From positions 1-10,160 of the forward strand of contig JAGLLI010000060.1 of NCBI GenBank assembly GCA_023140595.1: 10,160 bases of DNA. The letters are read 5' to 3'. The stretch comes from Candidatus Parcubacteria bacterium. Its GTDB lineage: Bacteria; Patescibacteriota; Patescibacteriia; Patescibacteriales; UBA12075. Positions 1-7,505 of the stretch are shown in pieces. Each line of letters begins with the position of its first letter. Position 1 is the stretch's first letter. Under the pieces are notes generated by a model, which worked only from the letters and a program-made list of their open reading frames with translations, ran no database searches and was not told the origin of the DNA. Both the position numbers and the translations under genes were made by a program.

Positions 1-2
1 AT

Positions 3-167
3 TTAGAAAAAATATATAACAGCGAGAAAAGAATGAATTATTTAAGCGAACATGAACTGGGGCGTTTTAAAGATTTAAACTGCGCGGTTTGCAATGTAAA
101 CAGTGTTCGTCCCTTAGCCGTTATTAAGAAAAGAATTATAAACGCGGTGGTTGGGGTTTTTAGCTGA
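3..167 (+). CDS. C-terminal end of an unrecognised protein (partial at left edge)
   Basis: The frame is open from the left edge to a TGA at 165-167 and gives about 54 residues; the start lies outside the window. The peptide has mixed, protein-like composition, including a Cys-x-x-Cys pair (CAVC) and a hydrophobic, basic end (IKKRIINAVVGVFS). The other two plus frames have stops within the first 20 bases. The next gene starts 14 bp downstream on the same strand, so this is probably an upstream member of the same operon. The neighbours suggest another glycan enzyme, perhaps a methyltransferase, but nothing in the visible tail proves that and I do not recognise the family. Confidence 0.6.
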   Translation, partial: LEKIYNSEKRMNYLSEHELGRFKDLNCAVCNVNSVRPLAVIKKRIINAVVGVFS

Positions 168-181
168 GAATTATAAAAATT

Positions 182-1297
182 ATGAAACTACTAATTTGTA
201 CGCAAAAAGTTGATATAAATGATGATTTGCTTGGGTTTTTTCATTTTTGGATTGCTGAGTTTGCGAAAAATTGCGAGCAAGTTACTGTTATATGCTTATA
301 TAAAGGCGAGTATGATTTGCCGGATAATGTTAGGGTTTTGTCGCTTGGTAAAGAAAAAAGGAATCATGAATCATGCCCCACTTCGCTGAAGCTACGAGGG
401 GTAAAAATCATGAATCAGGGAATTGCTAAATTGTCGTATTTTTTTAATTTTTATAAATATATTTTTAAATATAAAAATGATTATGATTCTGTGTTTGTTC
501 ATATGAATTCTGTTTATGTTTTGCTTGGAGGATTGTTTTGGCAGATGCGGCAAAAAAAAGTTGGCCTGTGGTATGCGCATGGACATATATCATGGGAACT
601 TAAAGTCGCGGAAAAGTTTGTTGATAATATTTTTACTGCCTCAAAAGAGAGCGCGCGGCTTGAAAGCAAAAAAATAAAAATTATTGGGCATGGTATTGAT
701 ATAAGCAAATTTAAGAATAAAAATTTAAAACGCAAAACTAATAAATTTAAAATTATTTATGTAGGGAGGATTAGTAAAATAAAAAATCAAGAGTTGCTCG
801 CGCGCGCATTGAATATTTTGGTTAATGAAAATAATATAAAAAATATCAAAGTTGATTTAATCGGCAGTCCGGCAAGGTTAAAGGATATTGAATATTCAGA
901 GAAAATAAAACAGCTTGTTAAAAAAGATAATTTAGAAAATTATATTGAATTTAAAGGCAGTGTTCCTAATAAAAATGTAAATAAAATATATAATGAAAGT
1001 GATTTAAGCGTAAATTTATGTCCAACAGGAGGAATGGACAAGGCGGTTTTGGAATCAATGGCAAGCGAGGTTCCCGCGCTTGTTTTGAATAAAACATTTG
1101 AAAATTTATTTGGAAAATATAAAAATTTATTAATTTTAAATAATGAAGATGAAAAGGAGCTGGCTGAAAAAATTAAGCATATTATGAATGTTAAAAGCGA
1201 TGAAAAAAATATAATTATCAGAGAATTAAAAAATGCTGTTATTAAAAATCATAATTTGGAAAAATTAATAATAAATATTATAGATTATATAAAATGA
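182..1297 (+). CDS. Glycosyltransferase, GT4 type (GT-B fold)
   Basis: A 371-residue protein of usual length for a GT4 (Glycos_transf_1) enzyme, which moves a sugar from a nucleotide donor to a glycan or lipid acceptor at the cytoplasmic membrane face. The C-terminal donor half is clear: GHGID at 169-173, the strand YVGRISKIKN at 193-202, LIGSP near 226-230, FKGSVPNKNV at 257-266 and DKAVLESMA at 286-294. In the classic E-x7-E motif the second Glu is E291, but the first position is G283, so this belongs to the variant type with a Gly-x-x-Asp-Lys loop. The N-terminal half is less conserved. Residues about 61-80 are encoded by a GC-rich palindromic block that looks inserted (see the repeat entry). 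The ATG has no Shine-Dalgarno sequence. The gene overlaps the next by ATGA. Donor and acceptor cannot be told from sequence. Confidence 0.9.
   Translation: MKLLICTQKVDINDDLLGFFHFWIAEFAKNCEQVTVICLYKGEYDLPDNVRVLSLGKEKRNHESCPTSLKLRGVKIMNQGIAKLSYFFNFYKYIFKYKNDYDSVFVHMNSVYVLLGGLFWQMRQKKVGLWYAHGHISWELKVAEKFVDNIFTASKESARLESKKIKIIGHGIDISKFKNKNLKRKTNKFKIIYVGRISKIKNQELLARALNILVNENNIKNIKVDLIGSPARLKDIEYSEKIKQLVKKDNLENYIEFKGSVPNKNVNKIYNESDLSVNLCPTGGMDKAVLESMASEVPALVLNKTFENLFGKYKNLLILNNEDEKELAEKIKHIMNVKSDEKNIIIRELKNAVIKNHNLEKLIINIIDYIK
362..417 (+). repeat. GC-rich imperfect palindrome flanked by 12-bp direct repeats, inside a coding sequence
   Basis: The 12-mer AATCATGAATCA occurs at 362-373 and again at 406-417. 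Between them, 376-401 starts with CCCC and ends with GGGG; 9 of the 13 facing positions can pair, and a smaller CTTC/GAAG hairpin (381-384 with 388-391) lies inside. This block is 17/26 G+C, while the surrounding gene is very AT-rich. It is read straight through by the glycosyltransferase gene, contributing a hydrophilic, basic stretch around residues 61-80. The flanking repeats are 44 bp apart, so they are read in different frames (NHES versus K-I-M-N-Q). I read it as an inserted palindromic element with duplicated flanks. No second copy is in the window. Confidence 0.6.
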
Positions 1298-1920
1298 AGA
1301 AGCAAGTTAATAGATTAGCTTATAATTTTCAAAAATATTGCGCGATAGAAAAATGGTGCAGTTATTGGCATCAAATTAATGAAATCATAAAATGCAAGCC
1401 GACAAGCGTGCTGGAGGTTGGCGTTGGCGACGGGACTGTTGACCGTTATTTAACTGACAATACGGATATTAAATACGCAAGTTTGGATATTGCCGATGAT
1501 TTAAAGCCGGATATTGTCGGCAGTGTTGACGAGATGCCTTTGCCTGATAACGCGTTTGATTTGGTATGCGCTTTTGAAGTGCTGGAACATTTGCCTTTTG
1601 AAAAATTTGAAAAAAGCCTAAAAGAAATGCAACGAGTAAGCCAAAAATATGTTTTAATAAGTTTGCCTCATTGGGGAAGGCATTTTGCTTTTTCTTTGAG
1701 ACTGCCTTATTTTAGAAAAATAAGATGGCAGCATAAATTCAATCTCTCGCCAATGAAACATAAATTTGACAGACAGCATTATTGGGAGATCGGAAAGCGA
1801 GATTTTCCTTTGTTAAAAATTAAGAAGTCAATAAAAAATTCAGGCTATACAATATTAAGGGATTATATTTGTTTTGAATCGCCTTATCATCATTTTTTTG
1901 TTTTAGAGAAAAAAAATTAA
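1294..1920 (+). CDS. Class I SAM-dependent methyltransferase
   Basis: A 208-residue protein with a Rossmann-type methyltransferase core. Motif I is VLEVGVGDG at 39-47 (SAM-binding glycine loop), the acidic end of strand 2 is D65 in LDIAD, and a Methyltransf_11-type stretch reads FDLVCAFEVLEHL at 88-100. The C-terminal third (about 125-208) is rich in aromatic and basic residues and may form the acceptor-binding lid. It starts at an ATG that shares four bases (ATGA) with the stop of the upstream glycosyltransferase, a sign of translational coupling, and it ends 11 bp before the next glycosyltransferase. The context suggests methylation of a sugar or a glycan end; a small-molecule or lipid acceptor cannot be excluded. 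Confidence 0.87.
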   Translation: MKKQVNRLAYNFQKYCAIEKWCSYWHQINEIIKCKPTSVLEVGVGDGTVDRYLTDNTDIKYASLDIADDLKPDIVGSVDEMPLPDNAFDLVCAFEVLEHLPFEKFEKSLKEMQRVSQKYVLISLPHWGRHFAFSLRLPYFRKIRWQHKFNLSPMKHKFDRQHYWEIGKRDFPLLKIKKSIKNSGYTILRDYICFESPYHHFFVLEKKN

Positions 1921-1931
1921 TTATTTTTGTT

Positions 1932-3095
1932 ATGAAATTACTATATATAGTAAACGCCCGCATTCCAACAGAAAAAGCACATGGTTATCAGATTTGTAAA
2001 ATGTGCGAGGAGTTCAGCGCGGCAGGAGTTGAAGTTGAGTTGTGGGCGCCGACAAGAGAAAATTTAATCAAAAAAAATACTTTTGATTTTTATAATTTAA
2101 AAGAAAATTTTAAAATAAAATACATAAAAAGTTTTGATTTTATTAAATATGACAAGCTGTTATTGAAAAAATCGGTATATTTGCAAAGTTTGTGGTTTTT
2201 TTTAAAGTTAGCTTTTAAAAAGTTTGATAAAAATATTCTTGTTTATACAAGAAATCCGGAATTGGTCTGGCTTTTTAATTTACGCGGTGTAAAAACGGTT
2301 TATGAATGCCATGATTGGTTTGGCAAAAAAAAGAAAATAGCTTTAATGTGTTTGCGCAAATGCGGTTATATTATAACGACTAATAATTATATTAAAAAAG
2401 AATTTGTTAAGCGCGGGTTTGAAAAAAATATTTTAGTTTCTCCAAACGGCGTGAATTTGGAAATTTTTAATATTGATATTTCCAAGAAGGAAGCGATTAA
2501 AAAGCTGGATATTAACGAGGGACTAAGAAGAAAAATTAGTAATAAAAAAATATTATTATACACCGGCAGTTTTAGAACCATGGGAGTTGATAAGGGAATT
2601 GATGAAATTTTGCAAGCTTTAAAGAAGTTAAATAATAAAAATATTTTTTTTGTTGCTGTCGGCGGCAATGAAAAAGATATCGCGTATTATGAAAATTTTG
2701 CAAAAGATATTGGAGTGGCTGAGCGTTGTGAATTTATTAATAGGCGCGCGCAAACAGATTTAGCTTTGTGGCAAAAAGCGTCTGACATTCTTTTAATGCC
2801 GTTTCCTGACAAAGCGCATTATCGTTATTTTATGACTCCGTTAAAAATTTTTGAATATATGGCGGCGTGTAGGTCTATTATTGCGTCTAATTTGCCGAGT
2901 ATAAGAGAAATTTTAAATAATAAAAATTGCGTTTTTTGCGCGCCCGGTGATTTTGGCGATTTAGCGAAGAAAATTGAATTTATATTTGAATATGAGGATT
3001 TTGGTAAAAAAATTTCAAGGCAAGCCCGAGAAGACATTAAAAGGTATACTTGGAAAAACAGGACAAGGCAAATAATTAATTTTTTAAAAAATTAA
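1932..3095 (+). CDS. Glycosyltransferase, GT4 type (GT-B fold)
   Basis: A 387-residue GT-B glycosyltransferase with both halves recognisable. The N-terminal acceptor domain begins with a short strand (KLLYIVNARIP) followed by HGYQICKMCEEF; VYTRNPE at 104-110 and YECHDW at 124-129 are typical of this subgroup. The donor domain has SPNGVN at 170-175, LLYTGSF at 208-214 and TPLKIFEYMAA at 302-312. E308 corresponds to the second Glu of E-x7-E; the first position is F300, as in the subgroup with a P-L-K-x-F-E-Y-M-A motif. No Shine-Dalgarno sequence is visible. It is the last gene of the plus-strand run and overlaps the convergent minus-strand gene by 20 bp within a perfect palindrome, so its C-terminus INFLKN is shared with that gene. 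The sugar specificity is unknown. Confidence 0.9.
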   Translation: MKLLYIVNARIPTEKAHGYQICKMCEEFSAAGVEVELWAPTRENLIKKNTFDFYNLKENFKIKYIKSFDFIKYDKLLLKKSVYLQSLWFFLKLAFKKFDKNILVYTRNPELVWLFNLRGVKTVYECHDWFGKKKKIALMCLRKCGYIITTNNYIKKEFVKRGFEKNILVSPNGVNLEIFNIDISKKEAIKKLDINEGLRRKISNKKILLYTGSFRTMGVDKGIDEILQALKKLNNKNIFFVAVGGNEKDIAYYENFAKDIGVAERCEFINRRAQTDLALWQKASDILLMPFPDKAHYRYFMTPLKIFEYMAACRSIIASNLPSIREILNNKNCVFCAPGDFGDLAKKIEFIFEYEDFGKKISRQAREDIKRYTWKNRTRQIINFLKN

Positions 3096-3097
3096 TT
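3074..3097. repeat. Perfect 24-bp A/T palindrome across two convergent gene ends
   Basis: The two 12-base arms (AATTAATTTTTT and its reverse complement) meet between 3085 and 3086 with no mismatch. The palindrome holds the stop codons and last codons of both convergent genes, so each strand reads ATT AAT TTT TTA AAA AAT TAA. The all-A/T arms make only a weak RNA stem. It could act as a poor bidirectional terminator, but there is no GC stem to support that strongly. Confidence 0.75.
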
Positions 3098-3912
3098 TTA
3101 TTGTTTTTTAAAAAAAGTTTGATATATCTTTTGTAGAGTGGCCACTTGTAAAGCCATTTTTTTTTAAGTTTATTATTATCTATTTTCCAGTTTGCGTCTT
3201 CAATCGTAAAGGCTTGAGCTGAATTTTTAATATAAGATTTATTTTTTTTAGCTTCAGGATTATTTTTTCTTTCCCTACCCTTGTTGAAGTTTGGATAATC
3301 ATGGTTTTGATGAACCGCTGTTATCGCGGATGTCATATCAATAATTTTATTTTTTTTTCTTCTAGCCTCCAGTATCATCCAGTTGTCCCAGCCAATCCTT
3401 CCGACCGCGAAAGGCGGTAGGTTGTTAAATGAATCGCGATTAAAAATAAAATAGTCTATTCCTGCAAAAAAATGCAATGTGCCGTTGTTTTTTATTTTTT
3501 CATTAAGATTATTTTGCCAATTATTGTTTTTAAAATTAATTTCTTTTTTAATATCCAAATCAATCCTTCTGCCAACGGCTAGGAAATTTTTTTCAGGCAA
3601 GATTTTTATCGCGTCTGAAATATTGTTTAATAAAATTATATCAGCATTGATATAGCATAATAAATTGTTTTTGCTGTGTTTTTTTACCAAAGCAAAAGCG
3701 GAGCTAAGAAGGGGCGTTCCAAATTCATTGCATTTTATTTCTGGGATGTGTTTGATTTTAAATTCTTGCGCTGTTTCTTTTACGCCGTTGTCGTTTCCTG
3801 CTAGTATTACTTCGCAGTTATTAAATTTTAGCCAGCCTTGAATAGCATTGCGTTGAATCGTTTTGATATGCTGTTCCGTAAAAGGTTTTGGGATTGTGAA
3901 TATTGTGAGCAT
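3076..3912 (-). CDS. GT-A-like glycosyltransferase (nucleotide-diphospho-sugar transferase fold)
   Basis: A 278-residue protein, last gene of the minus-strand operon. It opens with a strand and a Pro-Lys-Pro-Phe segment (FTIPKPF, 5-11), then NAIQGWL and EVILAGNDNGV (34-44), as in GT-A folds. HIPEIKCNEFGTPLLSSAFA (55-74) leads to YINADIIL at 87-94. That segment sits where GT-A enzymes carry the metal-binding D-x-D, here read as Asn-Ala-Asp. Later landmarks are GIDYFIF (151-157), GRIGWDNWMI (171-180) and HQNHDY (201-206), the last of which may supply a metal or acceptor ligand. The C-terminal 60 residues are very Lys- and Asn-rich. The ATG lies 1 bp after the stop of the upstream membrane-protein gene. 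I assign it as a sugar transferase from fold-like motifs and context; the exact family is less certain than for the GT2 and GT4 genes. Confidence 0.7.
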   Translation of the reverse strand: MLTIFTIPKPFTEQHIKTIQRNAIQGWLKFNNCEVILAGNDNGVKETAQEFKIKHIPEIKCNEFGTPLLSSAFALVKKHSKNNLLCYINADIILLNNISDAIKILPEKNFLAVGRRIDLDIKKEINFKNNNWQNNLNEKIKNNGTLHFFAGIDYFIFNRDSFNNLPPFAVGRIGWDNWMILEARRKKNKIIDMTSAITAVHQNHDYPNFNKGRERKNNPEAKKNKSYIKNSAQAFTIEDANWKIDNNKLKKKWLYKWPLYKRYIKLFLKNNKINFLKN

Positions 3913-3913
3913 A

Positions 3914-5830
3914 TTATTTAAGTTTATATAATCTTATATAAGAATCTCTTGGCTCATCAAAATATTCGTAAATAATATCCGCCTTTTTGATAAAAAATTC
4001 AGTAACAGCAATTTTGTATTTAGCGTTGTTAATGTTTGGAAAATTTGCATTAGATTGCTTGCTGTTTGTGTCGTCAAGCAGATATTTAATATCATTGTTT
4101 TTAAAGCATTTTTTTATTGTTTCTCCTGAGTTATTATTTTGTAAATCATTAAGGCAAAAATTATTCTGAAATTGATTATTATTATTCAATGAAAATTTAT
4201 AAAACGGATTCCAATATTCAATAATTTTTTCGTTTTTGATATTTTGATTAATGTAATTGACCGCGTAAATTGTGCTGCCGGCTGTCTTGGCCATACAAAC
4301 AGTATTTTTTGAAGACTGAATACAGGAAAAATTACCCGCAAAGACGTTGAGACTGGCTAGCAGTAAAATAATAGATATAAAGCAAGTCATTCTATTAATA
4401 ATTTTGTCAGCCAAACTAATATTAATTTTATATTTGTTAACAGTAAAATTAATTGTTTTTTCAAGCAAGAAAATCAGCAATAAACTAGATATAATCAAAG
4501 CAGGTATGGCAAAGCGTATTTGGTGGGACCAATAAAACAGCAAGCCTAAATATGACTGAATAAAAATAAATAAAATTATTTCCAGTTTAGTTATTTTTTG
4601 CTTAAAAATTAAAAATAGCCCCATTAGATAAATGCTTGCAAAATAAAAAGCGTTAAGCAGGGCATAGGGAAGTTTTAAGATTGAATCTATGCCCCAAAAG
4701 GCAAAAGGAAACGCAAAAAAATTAAGAATTTTTCTTTCTAGCACAAAATGTTCAATAGCTTGCTTTAGAGTAGAAGCTTCTGAAAATATTGGAAAAAATG
4801 GATCACCGGTGTAGATTAAATTTTTGATATACCAAAATCCGCATAAGAGAGCCGCTGGCAATGAATAAAATAAAATATTTTTTAAAATATTTTTTATATT
4901 CATTTTTTTGGAAAAGCAAAAGAAAAAAAGAAAGCCGTAATTAATTAAAACAAAAAATAAAGCCAGATATTTTGTGCTTAAAGCCAAGCCAAGAAGCGCT
5001 CCGGAAGTTATTAGCAATTTTTTTTCTTCATTTTTTGTTTTTCGGCTCAATAATAATTCTATAATAATAATTACGCTGGTTATTCCGAAAAGGAAAGTAA
5101 AAATATCAATAAAGCCGCCGCCCAAGCTGGATTTTACCAGAGGCATATTGGCTAACATGAGAACGAGGAATAAAAAGGTAAATTTTTTATTTTTTAGATA
5201 TTTAAGGCTAAAGTCAGCCAAAACTAGCGCTAGCAAAATAAAGGCGGAAAACTGGATTATTTTAAGAACAATAAAATTTTTAAAAATTAAAATAGATAGA
5301 CCGTAAAAAATTTCAGTAAAAAGCGGTAAATGTCCGTAGCTAAGGCTATTTTTTACCGGAAAAGAGATAGAGCCGCTTTCCACTGTTTCCACGGCAAATG
5401 GAAGGTGATAAGCCAAGCCGTCAAAACCCATGGACCATGGCGTAAAGGCGATAGTCAAATAGGCAAAGAGCCAGAATAAAATTATAATTTTTAAAATCGC
5501 GCAGTCCTTGAAAAAATTTTTAAAGAATAAATTTAATTCAATTAAAATTTTTTTAGATATTAGAAATTTAATATGTTTTAAAAATTTTTTTCTGCCCAGA
5601 GCAATGATTAGAAAAAAATATAAATAAACATAATAGCTTTTATAAATTGCCAGAAGAGATAGAATAAGTCCCAGATTGCCTAAAATTCCATACCCAAGAA
5701 TAAGCGGGTAGGAGAATTTTTTTATTTTGGATTTAAAGGAAATTTTTAGCCAAGCAATAACCAGCCAGCCGCTAAGCCATGAGATATAAATAAAAAAAAG
5801 TGATTCAATAAAATAAAGCAGGTTTAGCAT
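3914..5830 (-). CDS. Multi-pass membrane glycosyltransferase, GT-C type (ArnT/PMT-like)
   Basis: A 638-residue integral membrane protein with many hydrophobic segments from residue 2 to about 500 and a soluble tail of about 140 residues. GT-C enzymes take a sugar from a polyprenyl-phosphate donor and add it to a glycan, lipid or protein on the outer membrane face. The first long loop carries the expected acidic motif, GFDGLAYHLP at 135-144 (D137 is the likely catalytic or metal Asp). IDIF with D242, LALSTKYLA near 282-290 and IYTGDPFFPIF at 339-349 are further landmarks of this type of protein. The tail is Asn-rich around 540-580. It is encoded 2 bp after the upstream methyltransferase and 1 bp before the GT-A-like gene. 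A lipid-phosphate-sugar synthase is encoded three genes upstream, which may supply the donor. Specificity is unknown. Confidence 0.8.
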   Translation of the reverse strand: MLNLLYFIESLFFIYISWLSGWLVIAWLKISFKSKIKKFSYPLILGYGILGNLGLILSLLAIYKSYYVYLYFFLIIALGRKKFLKHIKFLISKKILIELNLFFKNFFKDCAILKIIILFWLFAYLTIAFTPWSMGFDGLAYHLPFAVETVESGSISFPVKNSLSYGHLPLFTEIFYGLSILIFKNFIVLKIIQFSAFILLALVLADFSLKYLKNKKFTFLFLVLMLANMPLVKSSLGGGFIDIFTFLFGITSVIIIIELLLSRKTKNEEKKLLITSGALLGLALSTKYLALFFVLINYGFLFFFCFSKKMNIKNILKNILFYSLPAALLCGFWYIKNLIYTGDPFFPIFSEASTLKQAIEHFVLERKILNFFAFPFAFWGIDSILKLPYALLNAFYFASIYLMGLFLIFKQKITKLEIILFIFIQSYLGLLFYWSHQIRFAIPALIISSLLLIFLLEKTINFTVNKYKINISLADKIINRMTCFISIILLLASLNVFAGNFSCIQSSKNTVCMAKTAGSTIYAVNYINQNIKNEKIIEYWNPFYKFSLNNNNQFQNNFCLNDLQNNNSGETIKKCFKNNDIKYLLDDTNSKQSNANFPNINNAKYKIAVTEFFIKKADIIYEYFDEPRDSYIRLYKLK

Positions 5831-5832
5831 AA

Positions 5833-6429
5833 TTATTTTTGGCAGATAAATAAATTATTCAAACCCATCTGCAATTTCTTTATAATAATTTTTTTATAAC
5901 CGATTTGAGATAAAATATTTTTTAGCTGTTGAGAAGAAAAATATCTTTTGTGGTCTTTTATTTCCAGGTCGTCAATTATTTTTAACTTGAAAGCCAGAAA
6001 TTCCAAAATTGGTTTAGCTTGAGGTGAAGGCGTGGTAAGAAAAAGATAGCCGCCGGATTTAAGAATGCGATAGATTTCTTTTAAGGCTAATTCGTAGTTA
6101 TTCAGATGTTCAATAACGGCGGTTGACAAGACTATGTTAAATGAGCTATCTTGCAATGGCAGTTTTTTTTCCATACTTGATTCTATTAATTTTATTTTTT
6201 TGTTGGAAAAGTTATTATTTATTGACAGATCAATGCCAAACGCTTTTTTAAATGAAGCAACTTGCGATATTTTCACAAGAAGCTTAGGATTGTAGCCGCA
6301 GCCTATATCAATAATTGACAAATGTCCCGGGATTTTTTTAATTTTTTTTATGATATGCCTAGAGCGTAAATAAAAAAGTATATTATCAAACCAGGCTCTG
6401 TTTTTTTCACCAAAAGAAACGTTGCGCAT
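5833..6429 (-). CDS. Class I SAM-dependent methyltransferase
   Basis: A 198-residue methyltransferase with a complete core. Motif I is IIDIGCGYNP at 39-48, GIDLS with D67 closes strand 2, and FNIVLSTAVIEHL at 97-109 is the Methyltransf_11/23 signature. YRILKSGGYLFLTTPSP at 120-136 is the strand 4-5 region seen in many sugar, quinone and lipid methyltransferases. DHKRYFSSQQL (159-169) is the usual helix leading to the C-terminal strands. It lies 3 bp after the radical SAM gene and 2 bp before the GT-C gene, and so is surely co-transcribed with them. O-methylation of a glycan residue is the likeliest role from context, but the acceptor is not visible in sequence. Confidence 0.88.
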   Translation of the reverse strand: MRNVSFGEKNRAWFDNILFYLRSRHIIKKIKKIPGHLSIIDIGCGYNPKLLVKISQVASFKKAFGIDLSINNNFSNKKIKLIESSMEKKLPLQDSSFNIVLSTAVIEHLNNYELALKEIYRILKSGGYLFLTTPSPQAKPILEFLAFKLKIIDDLEIKDHKRYFSSQQLKNILSQIGYKKIIIKKLQMGLNNLFICQK

Positions 6430-6432
6430 AAA

Positions 6433-7497
6433 TTATTTTATTTCATTTTTTAAGCTTGGATGCGCCTCAACTTTTATAGGCGGCCTTTTAGTGTTTTCAA
6501 TAGGCTTTAAAAATTTATCATAGTAAGCTTGATCAAAAGCATGTTTGCAGACCGGGCTGTATTTTTGCAAATAGGGAAAATTATACATTTTTTTCCAAAT
6601 TTTTTTAAGAGGTTTTTTTCTGACGTTTCCATAGCTAATTTGTACATGCGGGCAAGTGATAACATCGCCATAGGCGGTAATATGGATTCTTTCTTTGCCG
6701 GCCGGACAGCCGCTTTGGCCGGAAAAATTAACAATGGTATCAGCGCGCACATTGCTAATTTCAAGAAGCCGGTTATATTTATCTAAATCGTCAGACGTTA
6801 ATTTGAGCTGTGTATTGCCAACCATCGCCCCTGAAGCTGAAATCGGATTAAGCAAAACAAATACGCCTTTGGTTCTATCTTTTTGTGAAAAGGCGATTAT
6901 TTTTTTTATTTCATCAAAATTAGTATGTGTAATTACCGTGCTTAAGCAAATCAAAAAGCCTAATTCCTTGGAATATTCATAGGCAGCCATAACTTTATCA
7001 AAGTTTCCAGGCACGCCCCTGATATCGTCATGGATTTCGGGGGTCAAGCTTTCAATACTAAGCTGGATTGTATCCAGACCGGCCTTTTTAAGTTTTTCAA
7101 GCCTGTCTTTAGTAGCCAAGAGCGAATTAGTAACCAGAGAAATCAGGTGGCGCCTTGGTTTTATGTTTTTAATTATATAAACCAGTTCATCCAAGGGGCG
7201 CATAAATGGCTCGCCGCCGGTTAAATTAATGTGCATAGCTCCCAGTCTGCTAGCTTCAAGAAAGGCAGACACAATTTCATCCGGGTTTAATATTTTTCTA
7301 TCTTCATGCCGGTAAAGCAGGCGAGCTGAACACATTTTGCATTTAGAATTGCAAAGGTTAGTAATGGCAAAATCAACTGTTCTTAACACCGGTTTTTTTA
7401 GAACCAGCCCCCTAAAATAACCATTAGCGACCTTTATAATTACCAAAGGCTTTTTTTTAAGAAAATTAGCGTGCATTAACGCGTTAGTTAAATTCAT
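6433..7497 (-). CDS. Radical SAM protein with a three-cysteine SPASM/twitch-like C-terminal domain
   Basis: A 354-residue protein. The [4Fe-4S]/SAM motif CxxxCxxC is at C49, C53 and C56 (LCNSKCKMC), followed by GGEPF at 94-98, which binds SAM. The barrel continues with LVTNSLL (121-127) and IQLSIES (144-150). In the C-terminal part, C264 and C282 with the spacing C-x12-G-x4-C match the first half of a SPASM motif, and C317 is the only later Cys. Three cysteines suit a twitch-type auxiliary cluster with one open iron site. The last 35 residues are Lys- and Pro-rich. The reaction cannot be named: sugar dehydrogenation, epimerisation or another radical modification of a glycan intermediate are all possible. 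G+C is visibly higher than in most neighbours. A second in-frame ATG is at residue 8, so the true start could be 21 bp further in. Confidence 0.88.
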   Translation of the reverse strand: MNLTNALMHANFLKKKPLVIIKVANGYFRGLVLKKPVLRTVDFAITNLCNSKCKMCSARLLYRHEDRKILNPDEIVSAFLEASRLGAMHINLTGGEPFMRPLDELVYIIKNIKPRRHLISLVTNSLLATKDRLEKLKKAGLDTIQLSIESLTPEIHDDIRGVPGNFDKVMAAYEYSKELGFLICLSTVITHTNFDEIKKIIAFSQKDRTKGVFVLLNPISASGAMVGNTQLKLTSDDLDKYNRLLEISNVRADTIVNFSGQSGCPAGKERIHITAYGDVITCPHVQISYGNVRKKPLKKIWKKMYNFPYLQKYSPVCKHAFDQAYYDKFLKPIENTKRPPIKVEAHPSLKNEIK

Positions 7498-7505
7498 AGT
7501 TTATT

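Noticed and set aside
4974..5306. A 110-codon plus-strand open frame inside the GT-C gene
   Set aside because: It lies wholly opposite the membrane-protein gene, whose family motifs and operon spacing are clear; the peptide has no recognisable fold and no initiation signal.
6529..6982. Two overlapping plus-strand open frames (85 and 95 codons) opposite the radical SAM gene
   Set aside because: They are antisense by-products of the GC-richer composition there. The minus-strand frame carries the radical SAM cysteines, and these two have no domain signal.
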